Origin: Pseudomonas sp. Teo4
GTDB lineage: Bacteria > Pseudomonadota > Gammaproteobacteria > Pseudomonadales > Pseudomonadaceae
Length of the DNA stretch: 64,000 nt
Assembly: GCF_034387475.1 (NCBI RefSeq)
Contig: NZ_JAXCIL010000001.1
Location: 806,001-870,000 of the forward strand
Direction of reading: 5' to 3'
The position numbers were made by a program, and so were the translations under genes. This document shows positions 53,173 to 61,856 of this stretch, piece by piece; the stretch's first letter is position 1; every line of letters starts with the position of its first letter. The notes beneath the pieces were generated by a model. That model ran no database searches. It was not told where the DNA came from and saw only the letters and a program-made list of their open reading frames with translations.

Positions 53173-53532
53173 TCAGCGCCCATGCAGGCGTCGGTTCCAG
53201 TCGCCGCCATGGCTGTGCGTACAGGCCTCTTCGCTGTCGAAACGGACGTGCCAGGCCGCGTGATCGAGGCGAATGCCGGCTTCCTCTAGCGCCTGGGCAG
53301 TGAGTGCCAGCATGCGAGCCTTGTGGGCGCCGGCCAAGGCAGCGGCCTTGTCGGATTCGCGGTCGAAGACCCAGGTAATGCGCAGGCTGCCGGGGAAGGC
53401 ATCGGGTTCCAGGCGATGGGTCAGCCAGGAAAAACCGACGATCTCGGCCTTGGCGGTTTCGCAGGCTTCGGTCAGGCAGGCGATCAGCTCGCGCTCCATG
53501 CGCGCCAATTCACGTTTGTTCAGGGCTTTCAC
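53173..53532 (-). CDS. Conserved hypothetical protein, 119 residues
   Basis: Start GTG 53532 is supported by GGAG 5 bases upstream. The product reads KALNKRELARMERELIACL, AEIVGFSWLTHRLEPDAF, LRITWVFDRESD and ends in a Cys/His-rich segment (EEACTHSHGGDWNRRLH). No known domain; typical of pseudomonads as far as I recall. It lies between ilvE and a divergent LysR gene. Confidence 0.75.
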   Translation of the reverse strand: MKALNKRELARMERELIACLTEACETAKAEIVGFSWLTHRLEPDAFPGSLRITWVFDRESDKAAALAGAHKARMLALTAQALEEAGIRLDHAAWHVRFDSEEACTHSHGGDWNRRLHGR

Positions 53533-53659
53533 CGGGTCTCCTGGCGGCAGGTTGCGGAAAAAGTGCAACTTTAGCGCAGTTCGTGTCGAGGTTGGCTTTT
53601 GCGTGACCGGGGCGGGCGTGGTAGAACGCTGGAGTACCATTCAGAAGTTGAATACCAAG

Positions 53660-54541
53660 ATGTCCATCAGCGTTAAATCGAATAGAGCCTTGTTCGACCT
53701 CGACCTGCTCCGCGCTATTGTCGTGGTCGCAGACTGCGGCAGTTTCACCACGGCTGCAGCACGGCTGCACTCGACACAATCGACCATCAGCCAGAAGGTC
53801 CGCCGCCTTGAAGAAATGGTCGGCCACCGCCTGCTGGTGCGTGGTAACCGTGACGTGCTACCCACTGACGCCGGCCAGACCCTGCTGGGGTACGCCCGCC
53901 ATATGCTGGCGCTGAACGACCAGATGCTCGAAGCCCTGGCCGGCGCCATGGTGGGCGTGACCGTGCGCCTGGGCGTGCCCGAAGACTTCGTCGGCGGGCG
54001 CACCACCAACGCACTGTCGGCGTTCAGCCGCCTGCACCCGCAGGTCAAACTGGAGGTCACCAGTGGGCTGTGCCGCGACCTCAGCCAGGCCTATGACAAT
54101 GGCGAACTGGACCTGGTGTTGCTCAAGCAGCGACGCAACAGTCGCGAGGGCGTGGCGTGTTGGCCCGAGCGGCTGCAATGGATCGACAGCGCGCGCCTGC
54201 CAGCGTTCGAGCTCGACCCGGTGCCGCTGGTCACGTTCCCGCCACGGGGCTTGTACCGCGACGACATGATCACCGCCATCGAGGGCATGGGGCGGCGTTG
54301 GCGCATCAGTTTCACCAGTTCGAGCCTGAGCGGTATCCAGGCCGCGGTGGCCGATGGCATGGGCATCAGCCTGCTGCCGCCACGGGCGTCGACCGGTGAG
54401 CATCGCGCCCTCGGGGTAGCGCAGGGGTTGCCGGAGGTGGACAGCTACGAAATCGTCATCCTGCATCGCCCTACGGCGGATGTGATGGTCAAGGCGCTGG
54501 CCGATGTGTTGAAGCAGTTGCTGGCTGGAGACGGGATTTAA
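53660..54541 (+). CDS. LysR family transcriptional regulator
   Basis: 293 residues: N-terminal winged helix FDLDLLRAIVVVADCGSFTTAAARLHSTQSTISQKVRRLEE, then a shorter ligand domain with VRLGVPEDFVGGRTTNALSAF and ISFTSSSLSGIQAAVADGMGISLLP. ATG 53660 has only a weak ribosome site. No clear target is adjacent: the gene downstream is sodC on the same strand after 178 empty bases. Confidence 0.92.
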   Translation: MSISVKSNRALFDLDLLRAIVVVADCGSFTTAAARLHSTQSTISQKVRRLEEMVGHRLLVRGNRDVLPTDAGQTLLGYARHMLALNDQMLEALAGAMVGVTVRLGVPEDFVGGRTTNALSAFSRLHPQVKLEVTSGLCRDLSQAYDNGELDLVLLKQRRNSREGVACWPERLQWIDSARLPAFELDPVPLVTFPPRGLYRDDMITAIEGMGRRWRISFTSSSLSGIQAAVADGMGISLLPPRASTGEHRALGVAQGLPEVDSYEIVILHRPTADVMVKALADVLKQLLAGDGI

Positions 54542-54719
54542 CCAGATTGGGTTTGCTGCGCACTGCGGTTTTTGACGTGAAATGCATGGCTTCGGACTTG
54601 AGTGCTTTGCATGGGAAACGGTTCAGGCTGGGGTTCGATGAAGTAGCTGGCATGCTGTCCCGCCTCGGTTGGATGGCGGGTATGCCACCTACCTTCTTTG
54701 ATTTCCTGGAGATGCGCTC

Positions 54720-55235
54720 ATGAAGGCAGTGGTATTCATTTTGTTGTTGGCCAGCACTGGCCTCGTCAAGGCTGCACAGACTGTGGAACTCAAGCAGGCG
54801 GGGCCAAACGGCCCAGGCGAGTCGATCGGCACCGTCGATATTCAACAGAACCAATACGGTACGCTGCTGACCCCAAATCTGCGGGGGCTTGCACCGGGCA
54901 TCCACGGTTTCCACCTGCATCAACGGCCATCGTGCGAGTCGGTTGCAGAAAACGGTAAACAGGTGCCAGCCGGTGGGGCGGGCGGGCATTGGGACCCAGA
55001 TTCGACCGGCGCCCACCGCGGGCCCTACGCTGACAGTGGGCATCGGGGTGATTTGCCGGCCCTGTATGTCGCTGCAGACGGCACCGCCACTTATCCGGTA
55101 TTGGCACCACGCCTGAGGGCAGAAGACTTCACAGGGCATGCGCTGATGGTGCATGCCGGTGGCGACAACCATCGCGATCATCCAGCGATGCTCGGCGGCG
55201 GTGGTGCGCGCGTTGCGTGTGGAGTGGTGCGGTAA
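54720..55235 (+). CDS. sodC: Periplasmic Cu,Zn superoxide dismutase
   Basis: 171 residues with signal peptide 1-19. Copper ligands His65, His67, His90, His145 and zinc ligands His90, His99, His108, Asp111 are all present (GFHLHQ, GGHWDP, GAHRGP, SGHRGDLP, VHAGGDNH). The disulfide pair Cys72/Cys167 is present too. It removes superoxide in the periplasm. GGAG lies 9 bases before the ATG. Confidence 0.96.
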   Translation: MKAVVFILLLASTGLVKAAQTVELKQAGPNGPGESIGTVDIQQNQYGTLLTPNLRGLAPGIHGFHLHQRPSCESVAENGKQVPAGGAGGHWDPDSTGAHRGPYADSGHRGDLPALYVAADGTATYPVLAPRLRAEDFTGHALMVHAGGDNHRDHPAMLGGGGARVACGVVR

Positions 55236-55279
55236 GCGCCTTGACCGGGTTGTGAGGTGGCGAAGGCCTCAGGCCGCGG

Positions 55280-55966
55280 TCAATGCACGTTCTTGCGCTG
55301 TTTTACGCACCCTTCGGCCTGCACCGTCAGCTCATCCAGCCATTCATCGCGCTGCTGCTCAGCCTCGATCATGGCGTCTTCGCCTTGCTGGTTGAGCAGG
55401 TAGGTATGAATCTGGTGCACTTCTGCAGTCTGGTAGATCGGTGCGATATCCAGCCGGCCGATCAGCGCTTGGCTGGCGTGGCCGGTGCTGCTCATCAGTA
55501 CCTGCGGTCCGCTGGCGGCCACCACCTGCATCCCCATGTTTTCGAACCAGGGTACCTGGGCGGCAAACGCATTCAGTTCGACGCAGGCATAGCGCGACTG
55601 CAAGTCCGTCAGCAGGGCGCGGGCGATGCCCTGGCGGCGGTGGCTGGGCAGTATGGCGAGAAATGCCAGGGCGCAGGCCTGGTCGTTGTCCTGGGCCGGT
55701 AATGACAGGGCGAATCCGAGCAGTTGGTCCGGTGCGTCGGCGTCCAGTGCCAGGGTCAGCGTCACCCGCAGACCGCGGGTGCCGTCCAGGGCTTGCAGGT
55801 ATTGGTGCACCTCCATGCCAACGCCGTACTGGTACAGCGGGTACAACGGGTTCTCGACGCGGATGGCGACACTGCTCAAGTCGCCGACGTTGTCGATCAC
55901 CAGTTGGCGGATCTGGTTCTGGAAGGACTCGGGCGGCACGCTGTCGAGGCGGCTCAGGATGAACAT
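55280..55966 (-). CDS. GNAT family acetyltransferase
   Basis: 228 residues from ATG 55966; the ribosome site is poor, so the start is uncertain. Acetyl-CoA loop LAFLAILPSHRRQGIARALLTDL, with ALSLPAQDND before it. The C-terminal 60 residues form a charged helical extension (NQQGEDAMIEAEQQRDEWLD). Acceptor unknown. Confidence 0.82.
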   Translation of the reverse strand: MFILSRLDSVPPESFQNQIRQLVIDNVGDLSSVAIRVENPLYPLYQYGVGMEVHQYLQALDGTRGLRVTLTLALDADAPDQLLGFALSLPAQDNDQACALAFLAILPSHRRQGIARALLTDLQSRYACVELNAFAAQVPWFENMGMQVVAASGPQVLMSSTGHASQALIGRLDIAPIYQTAEVHQIHTYLLNQQGEDAMIEAEQQRDEWLDELTVQAEGCVKQRKNVH

Positions 55967-56051
55967 CGGGGGACGGGCTCCGGCTGGCAGGGGTACAACC
56001 CGCGCCACACTGGCGCGGGATGCACAGTCTACCCGGTTTTGCCGAGCACGC

Positions 56052-56987
56052 TCAGGCCTGCAGTGCCGCCAGCATCAGGTCGAGGTTCTGTACGGCCGCT
56101 CCCGATGCGCCTTTGCCCAGGTTGTCGAACACTGCCGTCAGCAGCACCTGGCCGTGCTCGGGGTTGGCATAGAGCGCCAGGCGCAGGTCGTTGCTGTCGT
56201 TCAGGGCTTCAGGGTCGAGCGGGCTGGCCGGGCCTTGCTGGTGCAGTGGCATCACCTGCACATGTCGCGCGCCCTGGTAGTGCTGCTCCAGGCATGCTTG
56301 CAGCTGTTGGGCACAGACTTGGCCCGGCAGCAGGCGCAGTTGCAGCGGAATGCTCAGCACAATGCCCTGGCGGTAGGCACCGTAACCCGGCAGGAACATC
56401 GGCCGTTGCGACAGTCCGGCATGTTGCTGGATTTCCGGTACGTGCTTGTGCGCCAGCTCCAGTCCATAGAGTTGCAGGGTTGGGGTGGTTTCTGTCGACG
56501 GCTGCTCATGCCGTTCGACCGCCGCTCGGCCACCACCGGAATACCCGGAAATGGCATGAATGCTCAGTGGGTAATCGGCTGGCAGCAGCCCGGCCTTGAT
56601 CAGTGGATGCAGCAGGGCAATGGCGCCTGTCGGGTAGCAACCCGGGTTGCTGACCCGCTTGGCATGGGCAATGCGCTCGGCCTGCTGTTCGTCCAGCTCT
56701 GGCAAACCATAGACCCAGCCCGGTGTGGTGCGGTGAGCGGAACTTGCGTCGATCACCCGCACGGCCGGGTTGTGCAAGGCCGCTACTGCTTCGCGGGCGG
56801 CGTCGTCGGGCAGGCAGAGCAGGGCAATGTCGGCGCTGTTGATGGCCTCGGCGCGGCGTTGCGGGTGCTTGCGGTCGGCGTCGGCGAGGGTGAGCAGGCG
56901 CAGGTCATTGCGGCCTTGCAGGCGGGCGTGGATTTGCAGGCCGGTGGTGCCTTGGTCGCCGTCGATGAAAACAAGAGGCGTGTGCAT
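56052..56987 (-). CDS. argC: N-acetyl-gamma-glutamyl-phosphate reductase, type 2
   Basis: 311 residues, the short form. [16 protein letters not shown] is the NADP-binding start, the catalytic Cys117 is in [11 protein letters not shown], and [13 protein letters not shown] follows. It reduces N-acetylglutamyl phosphate to the semialdehyde in arginine synthesis. It stands alone and is divergent from a LysR gene with a palindrome between, suggesting dedicated regulation and perhaps a second, specialised argC. Confidence 0.94.
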   Translation of the reverse strand: MHTPLVFIDGDQGTTGLQIHARLQGRNDLRLLTLADADRKHPQRRAEAINSADIALLCLPDDAAREAVAALHNPAVRVIDASSAHRTTPGWVYGLPELDEQQAERIAHAKRVSNPGCYPTGAIALLHPLIKAGLLPADYPLSIHAISGYSGGGRAAVERHEQPSTETTPTLQLYGLELAHKHVPEIQQHAGLSQRPMFLPGYGAYRQGIVLSIPLQLRLLPGQVCAQQLQACLEQHYQGARHVQVMPLHQQGPASPLDPEALNDSNDLRLALYANPEHGQVLLTAVFDNLGKGASGAAVQNLDLMLAALQA

Positions 56988-57055
56988 GGTCGGGGTCCGT
57001 TGGAAGTGAGATGGCTTATGCTCGCTTGTGGCCCAATGAAAGAAAATTTGAATAT

Positions 57056-57068
57056 CATGATGATCATG
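57056..57068. promoter_or_regulatory. Palindromic site between argC and a LysR gene
   Basis: CATGAT-G-ATCATG is a perfect 13-bp palindrome in an A/T-rich stretch, 24 bases before the LysR start and 69 before argC. It is a candidate operator for the divergent pair. Confidence 0.5.
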
Positions 57069-57091
57069 TTCATTAATTCTGAAGTTGGACC

Positions 57092-57973
57092 ATGCGCGAA
57101 ATCAGCCTGGATCGCCTGCGCACCCTGGTGGTGATATCCGACTTGGGGTCGTTCGCCGAGGCGGCTCGGCAGCTCAACCTGGCACCCCCGACCATCAGCC
57201 TGCACGTGGCCGAGCTGGAGGCGCGGGTCGGTGCCCCGTTGCTGACCCGCAATCGCAATCAGGTTCGGCCCACCGCCATCGGTGAAACGCTGCTGGCCCG
57301 TGCCCGCCGTCTGCTGGCCGACGCGGACCTGGCTCTGGACGAGGTGCAGCGGCAGGTCGAAGGCCTGACGGGGCGCGTACGCTTGGGGGCTTCGACCGGT
57401 GCCATCGCCCACCTGCTGCCCCGGGCGCTGGAACACCTGCGCCAGGTGCATCCGGGAGTCGATGTGCAGGTTCAGGTGCTGACTTCCCAGGCGTCACTGG
57501 CGCGGTTGCGTGACGGCACACTGGAGATAGGCCTGGTGGCATTGCCGCAAGTGGCGGGCAAGGGGCTCAAAGTGACACCTTGGCGGCGCGACCCGATCAT
57601 GGCTTACATACCGGCCGACTGGCAGCCACCGACCAAGGTCACGCCGGCATGGCTTGGGCAGCGCGCCTTGATCCTCAATGACAGCAGCACCCAGCTGTCG
57701 CGGGTGACTTCCGAGTGGTTCGCAGCGGCGGGGTTGTACCCGGTGCCACGCATCGAGCTGAACTACAACGATGCGATCAAGAGCCTGGTGGGGGCGGGGT
57801 ATGGCGCGACCCTGCTGCCCCAGGAGGGCGAGGCCGCGGAGCTTGACCCGCGAATTGCCCGGCGCCCTTTGCGGCCGGGGTTGTGGCGGCAGTTGGGTAT
57901 TGCCTGCCGGGAAGGGGAGCTGGAGCGGGCCACGGGGTATGTGCTGGACGCGTTGGAGCGGCTGAGGCAATAA
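57092..57973 (+). CDS. LysR family transcriptional regulator
   Basis: 293 residues. Winged helix [38 protein letters not shown], then the periplasmic-binding-like ligand domain starting [20 protein letters not shown]. Divergent from argC with a palindromic site between the starts; the likely role is control of argC and itself. Confidence 0.93.
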   Translation: MREISLDRLRTLVVISDLGSFAEAARQLNLAPPTISLHVAELEARVGAPLLTRNRNQVRPTAIGETLLARARRLLADADLALDEVQRQVEGLTGRVRLGASTGAIAHLLPRALEHLRQVHPGVDVQVQVLTSQASLARLRDGTLEIGLVALPQVAGKGLKVTPWRRDPIMAYIPADWQPPTKVTPAWLGQRALILNDSSTQLSRVTSEWFAAAGLYPVPRIELNYNDAIKSLVGAGYGATLLPQEGEAAELDPRIARRPLRPGLWRQLGIACREGELERATGYVLDALERLRQ

Positions 57974-57990
57974 CCACAGAGATAGCGGTG

Positions 57991-58080
57991 GTCTCATCGC
58001 CGGCAAGCCGGCTCCCACATGGACCGAGCCAACCTTGAGATCACCGCTGTACCTGTAGGAGCCGGCTTGCCGGCGATGCG
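57991..58080. repeat. REP pair (BIME), same subtype as 51829-51918
   Basis: TCTCATCGCCGGCAAGCCGG at the left and its inverted copy at 58057-58080, with the same spacer sequence as the element at 51829-51918. Confidence 0.88.
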
Positions 58081-58089
58081 GTTTTGTAT

Positions 58090-58296
58090 TCAACCCCGCT
58101 CGCGTTGGCGCACCGCTGTGACCGTTTCTCCACCAACTCCCCAGTTGTCGGTGGGTACTTCCTCGATCACCACGAAGGTGCTGGCCGGTGGTTTGCCCAG
58201 CACTTGCTGCAGCATCTGCGTGGTGCCCTCGATCAACTGCCGCTTGTGTTCGGCCGTCACCCCTTCATCGGTCACGCGAATATGGACGTAAGGCAT
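58090..58296 (-). CDS. 4-oxalocrotonate tautomerase family protein
   Basis: 68 residues, start ATG 58296 giving MPYVHIRV: Pro1 after Met removal is the catalytic base of the tautomerase superfamily. TAEHKRQLIEGTTQMLQQVLGKPPASTFVVIEEVPTDNWGVGG matches the family throughout. It isomerises an unsaturated keto acid; substrate unknown. It lies 19 bases after the SDR stop and is probably in the same operon. Confidence 0.92.
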   Translation of the reverse strand: MPYVHIRVTDEGVTAEHKRQLIEGTTQMLQQVLGKPPASTFVVIEEVPTDNWGVGGETVTAVRQRERG

Positions 58297-58315
58297 GGCT
58301 GTTCGCTCCTCTGTT

Positions 58316-59050
58316 TCAGTGCCAGGTGCCGGCGGTGCTGCCGCCATCCACCGGTAAAATGACGCCGCTGACGAAGCGCGCGTCGGTCAGGTACAGCACC
58401 GCATCCACCACATCCTGCGGCGAGCCGGTGCGGCCGCTTGGCGACAGGGCGCCAAGGCCTTCGACATTGCCGCTGTGCAGCGGGGTGTCGATGATCCCCG
58501 GGGCCACCGCATTGACCTGCACGCCGCTGGCGGCCAACTCAAGGGCCAGGCCCTTCACGGCCTGGTTCAAGCCGCCTTTCACCAGCACGGGCAATAGCGC
58601 CGGTACGCGGGTGTCCGGCTGCAGGGCAACCGAGGCGGTGATCGCGATGATGTGCCCGTGCCCTTGCTCGGTCATCAGGCGTGCTGCTGCCTGGGCCGGG
58701 TAGAAGAAGCCTTTGAGGTTGGTGCCGACCAGGGCGTCGACGTCTGCTTCGGTGTAGTCGGTGATGGGTTTAGGAATGAAGATCCCGGCGTTGTTGATCA
58801 GGATGTCGACGCCGCCGAAAGTTTCCAGTGCTGCGCTGAACAGCCGCTGTGCCGTGCTGGCTTCGGCGATGTCGCCCGCCACGCCGATGAAACGTTCGGG
58901 GTTGCCCAGGCGCTCGGCGGCCTGGTCCAGACGCGCCTGGCTGCGGGCGTTGCCCACCACGTTGTCGCCGCGTTCGAGGTAGGCCTGGGCGAGGGCGAAG
59001 CCCAGGCCGCTGGAGGCCCCGGTGATGATGACGGTTCTTGGCTTGCTCAT
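58316..59050 (-). CDS. SDR-family oxidoreductase lacking the catalytic tyrosine
   Basis: 244 residues with TGASSGLG (10-17), NNAG (86-89) and the Ser140 position in ITASVA. At YxxxK the sequence is PVLVK: Pro154 replaces Tyr, Lys158 is kept, inside ALLPVLVKGGLNQAVKGLA. The PGIIDTPL and VDGG ends are normal. A small branch of SDRs shares this loss, and chemistry may differ. In operon with the tautomerase and divergent from a LysR gene with a clean operator. Confidence 0.9.
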   Translation of the reverse strand: MSKPRTVIITGASSGLGFALAQAYLERGDNVVGNARSQARLDQAAERLGNPERFIGVAGDIAEASTAQRLFSAALETFGGVDILINNAGIFIPKPITDYTEADVDALVGTNLKGFFYPAQAAARLMTEQGHGHIIAITASVALQPDTRVPALLPVLVKGGLNQAVKGLALELAASGVQVNAVAPGIIDTPLHSGNVEGLGALSPSGRTGSPQDVVDAVLYLTDARFVSGVILPVDGGSTAGTWH

Positions 59051-59143
59051 GCTTGCGATCTCCGGTGAGTGAGCCTGGTGGCTCGGTGTGGAGCCACTTT
59101 AGGCGTCAACCCCTGCTTGAAAAATGAGGCGCAGGGCATTTCA

Positions 59144-59165
59144 ATTGATACGCCATGTAATCAAT
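59144..59165. promoter_or_regulatory. LysR-type operator between SDR and LysR genes
   Basis: ATTGAT, 10 bases, ATCAAT: a perfect inverted repeat containing the T-N11-A LysR motif. It lies 10 bases before the LysR start and 94 bases from the SDR start. Confidence 0.65.
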
Positions 59166-59174
59166 CGAGCCGCC

Positions 59175-60095
59175 ATGACCCGCCATTTCGATGACCTGCA
59201 ACTGGGAAGCCTGGAGTTGTTCTGCCTGGCCGCCGACACCGGCAGCTTCACCGCTGCCGCCAACGAGGCCGGCGTTACTCCGGCAGCAGTGAGCCGCAGC
59301 GTGGCGCGCCTGGAAGAACGACTGGGGGTGCGCTTGTTCGTGCGCACCACGCGGCAGATGCGCCTGTCCGAGGCGGGGCAGGCGTATTACCAGCAATGCC
59401 GTCAGGCCCTGGGGCAACTGGTCGAGGCCGAGCGCCAGGTCGCCGGTGGGCAGCTCGAGCCCAGTGGTCGCCTGCGCATCAGTGCGCCGACACCCTATGC
59501 CCATTACCGCCTGCTGCCGTTGCTGCCACGCTTTCGCGAGCGCTACCCGCGGGTGCAGGTGGATGTGCACGTCAGCAATCGCAACGTCGATTTCGCCGAA
59601 GAGCCGTTCGACCTGGCCATCCGCGGCCGGGAACCCGCCGACTCGCGGCTGGTGGCGCGGCGTCTGGAAGATGCCGAGTTGGTGGTGGTGGCGACGCCGG
59701 GTTACCTGGCCCGGGCCGGTGTGCCGCAGGCACCGGAAGACCTGCAACACCACGAGTGCATTCAATTCGAGTTGCCCAGCAGCGGGCGCCGCCCACCCTG
59801 GAGCTTTCGCCGCGACGGTCGCCAGCTGGAGCTCGAGACTCAGGGGTCGTTGACCTGTCTGGGTGACTTCCTGGCCACCGCCACGCTGGTGCGCCATGGC
59901 GGAGGATTGATGCAGGCCTACCGCTTCACGGTGCAGGATGCCCTGGCGCGTGGCGAGCTGGTGGAGGTGTTGAGTGCGTTCGGCGGCACCTCACGCCCGT
60001 TCATGCTGATCTACCCTCAGGCGCGGCACATGCCGTTGCGGGTACGGGTGCTGATCGACTTCCTGTTCAGCGAGGCTGCACGACCGCTGGGCTGA
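59175..60095 (+). CDS. LysR family transcriptional regulator
   Basis: 306 residues from ATG 59175. Winged helix SLELFCLAADTGSFTAAANEAGVTPAAVSRSVARLEERLGVRLFVRTTR and the CrgA-like ligand domain GRLRISAPTPYAHYRLLPLLPRF. Divergent from the SDR-tautomerase pair, which is its probable target. Confidence 0.94.
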   Translation: MTRHFDDLQLGSLELFCLAADTGSFTAAANEAGVTPAAVSRSVARLEERLGVRLFVRTTRQMRLSEAGQAYYQQCRQALGQLVEAERQVAGGQLEPSGRLRISAPTPYAHYRLLPLLPRFRERYPRVQVDVHVSNRNVDFAEEPFDLAIRGREPADSRLVARRLEDAELVVVATPGYLARAGVPQAPEDLQHHECIQFELPSSGRRPPWSFRRDGRQLELETQGSLTCLGDFLATATLVRHGGGLMQAYRFTVQDALARGELVEVLSAFGGTSRPFMLIYPQARHMPLRVRVLIDFLFSEAARPLG

Positions 60096-60189
60096 AGCCT
60101 TACAGCAGATGGCATGGCCAACTATGCTTTTCGCTGCGTCGAGCCAAATTACTCTCGATGATCATTTCGATTTCCCAGGAGAATGCTCC

Positions 60190-60453
60190 ATGAAATCCAT
60201 GACACTGCTGGTGATTGCCTCTGTGCTGAGTTTTGCCGCCCACGCCGACCCGGCGAGCAACTGTGAAGCCAAGATCAAGGAACTTGAAGACATCAGTAGG
60301 ACCGATGGCCAGGCGCTGCATGGTGGCATGGCCCATGACTATCATGAGTTGCTCAAGCAGGCCAAGGAGGGTCAGGCGTCGGGCGATATGGAGAAGTGCC
60401 AGGCCTCGGCTGATCGGGCCAAGACCATCTACAACAAGGCGCGGAACAAATAA
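60190..60453 (+). CDS. Small secreted protein, function unknown
   Basis: 87 residues: signal peptide 1-19 (ends AAHA), then a soluble helical part with two Cys (CEAKIKELED and EKCQASADRAKTIY) that could form a disulfide hairpin. GGAG precedes the ATG and a strong terminator follows. No family recognised. Confidence 0.8.
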   Translation: MKSMTLLVIASVLSFAAHADPASNCEAKIKELEDISRTDGQALHGGMAHDYHELLKQAKEGQASGDMEKCQASADRAKTIYNKARNK

Positions 60454-60466
60454 CGCTGTGCGACGA

Positions 60467-60509
60467 AAGGCAGCCCTCGCGCAGGCCCGCGCGGCAACAG
60501 GGCTGCCTT
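60467..60509. terminator. Terminator between convergent genes
   Basis: AAGGCAGCCCT (60467-60477) pairs with AGGGCTGCCTT (60499-60509); the loop is 21 bases and holds its own short GC stem. Confidence 0.85.
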
Positions 60510-60516
60510 CGCGTCT

Positions 60517-61167
60517 TTAGAACCAGCGATCGTTCTTCTTGCGGCCGCGGGTCAGCGACGGCAGGATCAACCCGGCCAGCAAGCCGGCGCCAGCAATGCT
60601 GCCGCCGTACACCATGTAGCGCATCATCACTTGCTTGTTCTCGTCCCCCAGCCGCGCCTGGGTGTCGCGCAGGTTCGACTGGCTCTCGTCGAGCTGTTCG
60701 CTGAGGGCCTTGTTGCGTGCTTCCAGCTCATCGATCAGCTTCTTGCGTGAATCGAGGGTTTCCTGCATGCCCTGGACGCGGTTTTTCCAGCTGTCGTCGA
60801 TGGTTTTCAACTGACCGGACAGCTCCGCCACCTGGGCGTCGAGCTGCGGCAGGCGTTCGTTCTGGCCCGGTACCGCCTGCAGGTCGCTGCTGAGAATCCA
60901 CACCAGGTCGCCATTCTGCCCACGCACCTGGCTGTAGCTACCCTGGCTGCCGATCAACGTCACCTTTTGCCCTGATTTGAGGTTGCCGACAATGCGGTGG
61001 CCATCGGTGGGACCACTGCGTACGTAGGTGGTCAGGCTGTCACTGACCCAGCGCGCATCATTGGTGGGTTCTTCGGCGTGCGCAGGTGCGGCCAGGGCCA
61101 CCAGCGCAGCGATCAGGCCGCCGCGCAGGGCAGGGAGGACGAGGGAAGAGGGGCGGGAATCAGGCAT
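60517..61167 (-). CDS. SH3-domain membrane-anchored protein (TIGR04211/YgiM-like)
   Basis: 216 residues from ATG 61167: signal peptide ending AAPAHA, bacterial SH3 domain (residues about 40-100, TTYVRSGPTDGHRIVGNLKSG and GDLVWILSSDLQ), a long coiled coil (about 110-185), a C-terminal membrane helix (MVYGGSIAGAGLLAGLILPSL) and a basic cytoplasmic tail. The layout matches the YgiM family, a periplasmic rod anchored by its C-terminus; function unsettled. Confidence 0.92.
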   Translation of the reverse strand: MPDSRPSSLVLPALRGGLIAALVALAAPAHAEEPTNDARWVSDSLTTYVRSGPTDGHRIVGNLKSGQKVTLIGSQGSYSQVRGQNGDLVWILSSDLQAVPGQNERLPQLDAQVAELSGQLKTIDDSWKNRVQGMQETLDSRKKLIDELEARNKALSEQLDESQSNLRDTQARLGDENKQVMMRYMVYGGSIAGAGLLAGLILPSLTRGRKKNDRWF

Positions 61168-61370
61168 GTTGGGTCTTCGCTGGAACTGGACAGAATATGA
61201 CCCGATGAATGGGCCGGTGAACCGGTCGCTGGATTGACCGTCAGGGAATGACCGTTTTTTTGTAAGCAGGTTCACTGCCTAATGTCGGAAATGTCTGCAG
61301 GATGTTGCAAGGATGCAGAGGGAGGGAGGCGCTAGACTCAAGATTCCCCTTTCGCTCATGGAGCACTGCC

Positions 61371-61850
61371 ATGATACCCAAGAACGCCATTTGCCTCTGG
61401 TTCGACAAGGGCGCGCAAGAGGCGGCGAACTTCTACGCCAGCGTTTTTCCCGACAGCCATGTGGTCGCCGTGCACAAGGCGCCGGCTGATTTCCCCTCGG
61501 GCAAGGCTGGCGATGTGATCACGGTCGAGTTCACCGTCATGGGCATACCCTGCGTAGGGCTCAATGGCGGGACGGCCTTCAAGCAGACCGAGGCGTTTTC
61601 GTTTCAGGTTTGTACCGAAGACCAGGCCGAGACCGACCGGTTGTGGAACGCCATCGTCGGCAACGGCGGCGAGGAAAGCGTCTGTGGCTGGTGCAAGGAC
61701 AAGTGGGGGCTGTCGTGGCAGATCACCCCCCGGGTGTTGCTCGAATCCTTCAGTCACTCCGACCCTGCGGCGGCCAAGCGCGCGTTCGAGGCGATGTTGA
61801 CCATGGGCAAGATCGATGTCGCCGGAATCGAGGCAGCGTTGAAGGGCTGA
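61371..61850 (+). CDS. PhnB-like VOC-fold protein
   Basis: 159 residues. CLWFDKGAQEAANFYASVFPDS at the start, FTVMGIPCVGLNGG, the FSFQVCTEDQAETDRLW strand-helix, and GWCKDKWGLSWQITPRVLLE are the PhnB/YjdN signature (once called 3-demethylubiquinone methyltransferase). Fold is glyoxalase-like; activity unknown. GGAG lies 7 bases before the ATG. Confidence 0.92.
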   Translation: MIPKNAICLWFDKGAQEAANFYASVFPDSHVVAVHKAPADFPSGKAGDVITVEFTVMGIPCVGLNGGTAFKQTEAFSFQVCTEDQAETDRLWNAIVGNGGEESVCGWCKDKWGLSWQITPRVLLESFSHSDPAAAKRAFEAMLTMGKIDVAGIEAALKG

Positions 61851-61856
61851 GTGGCA

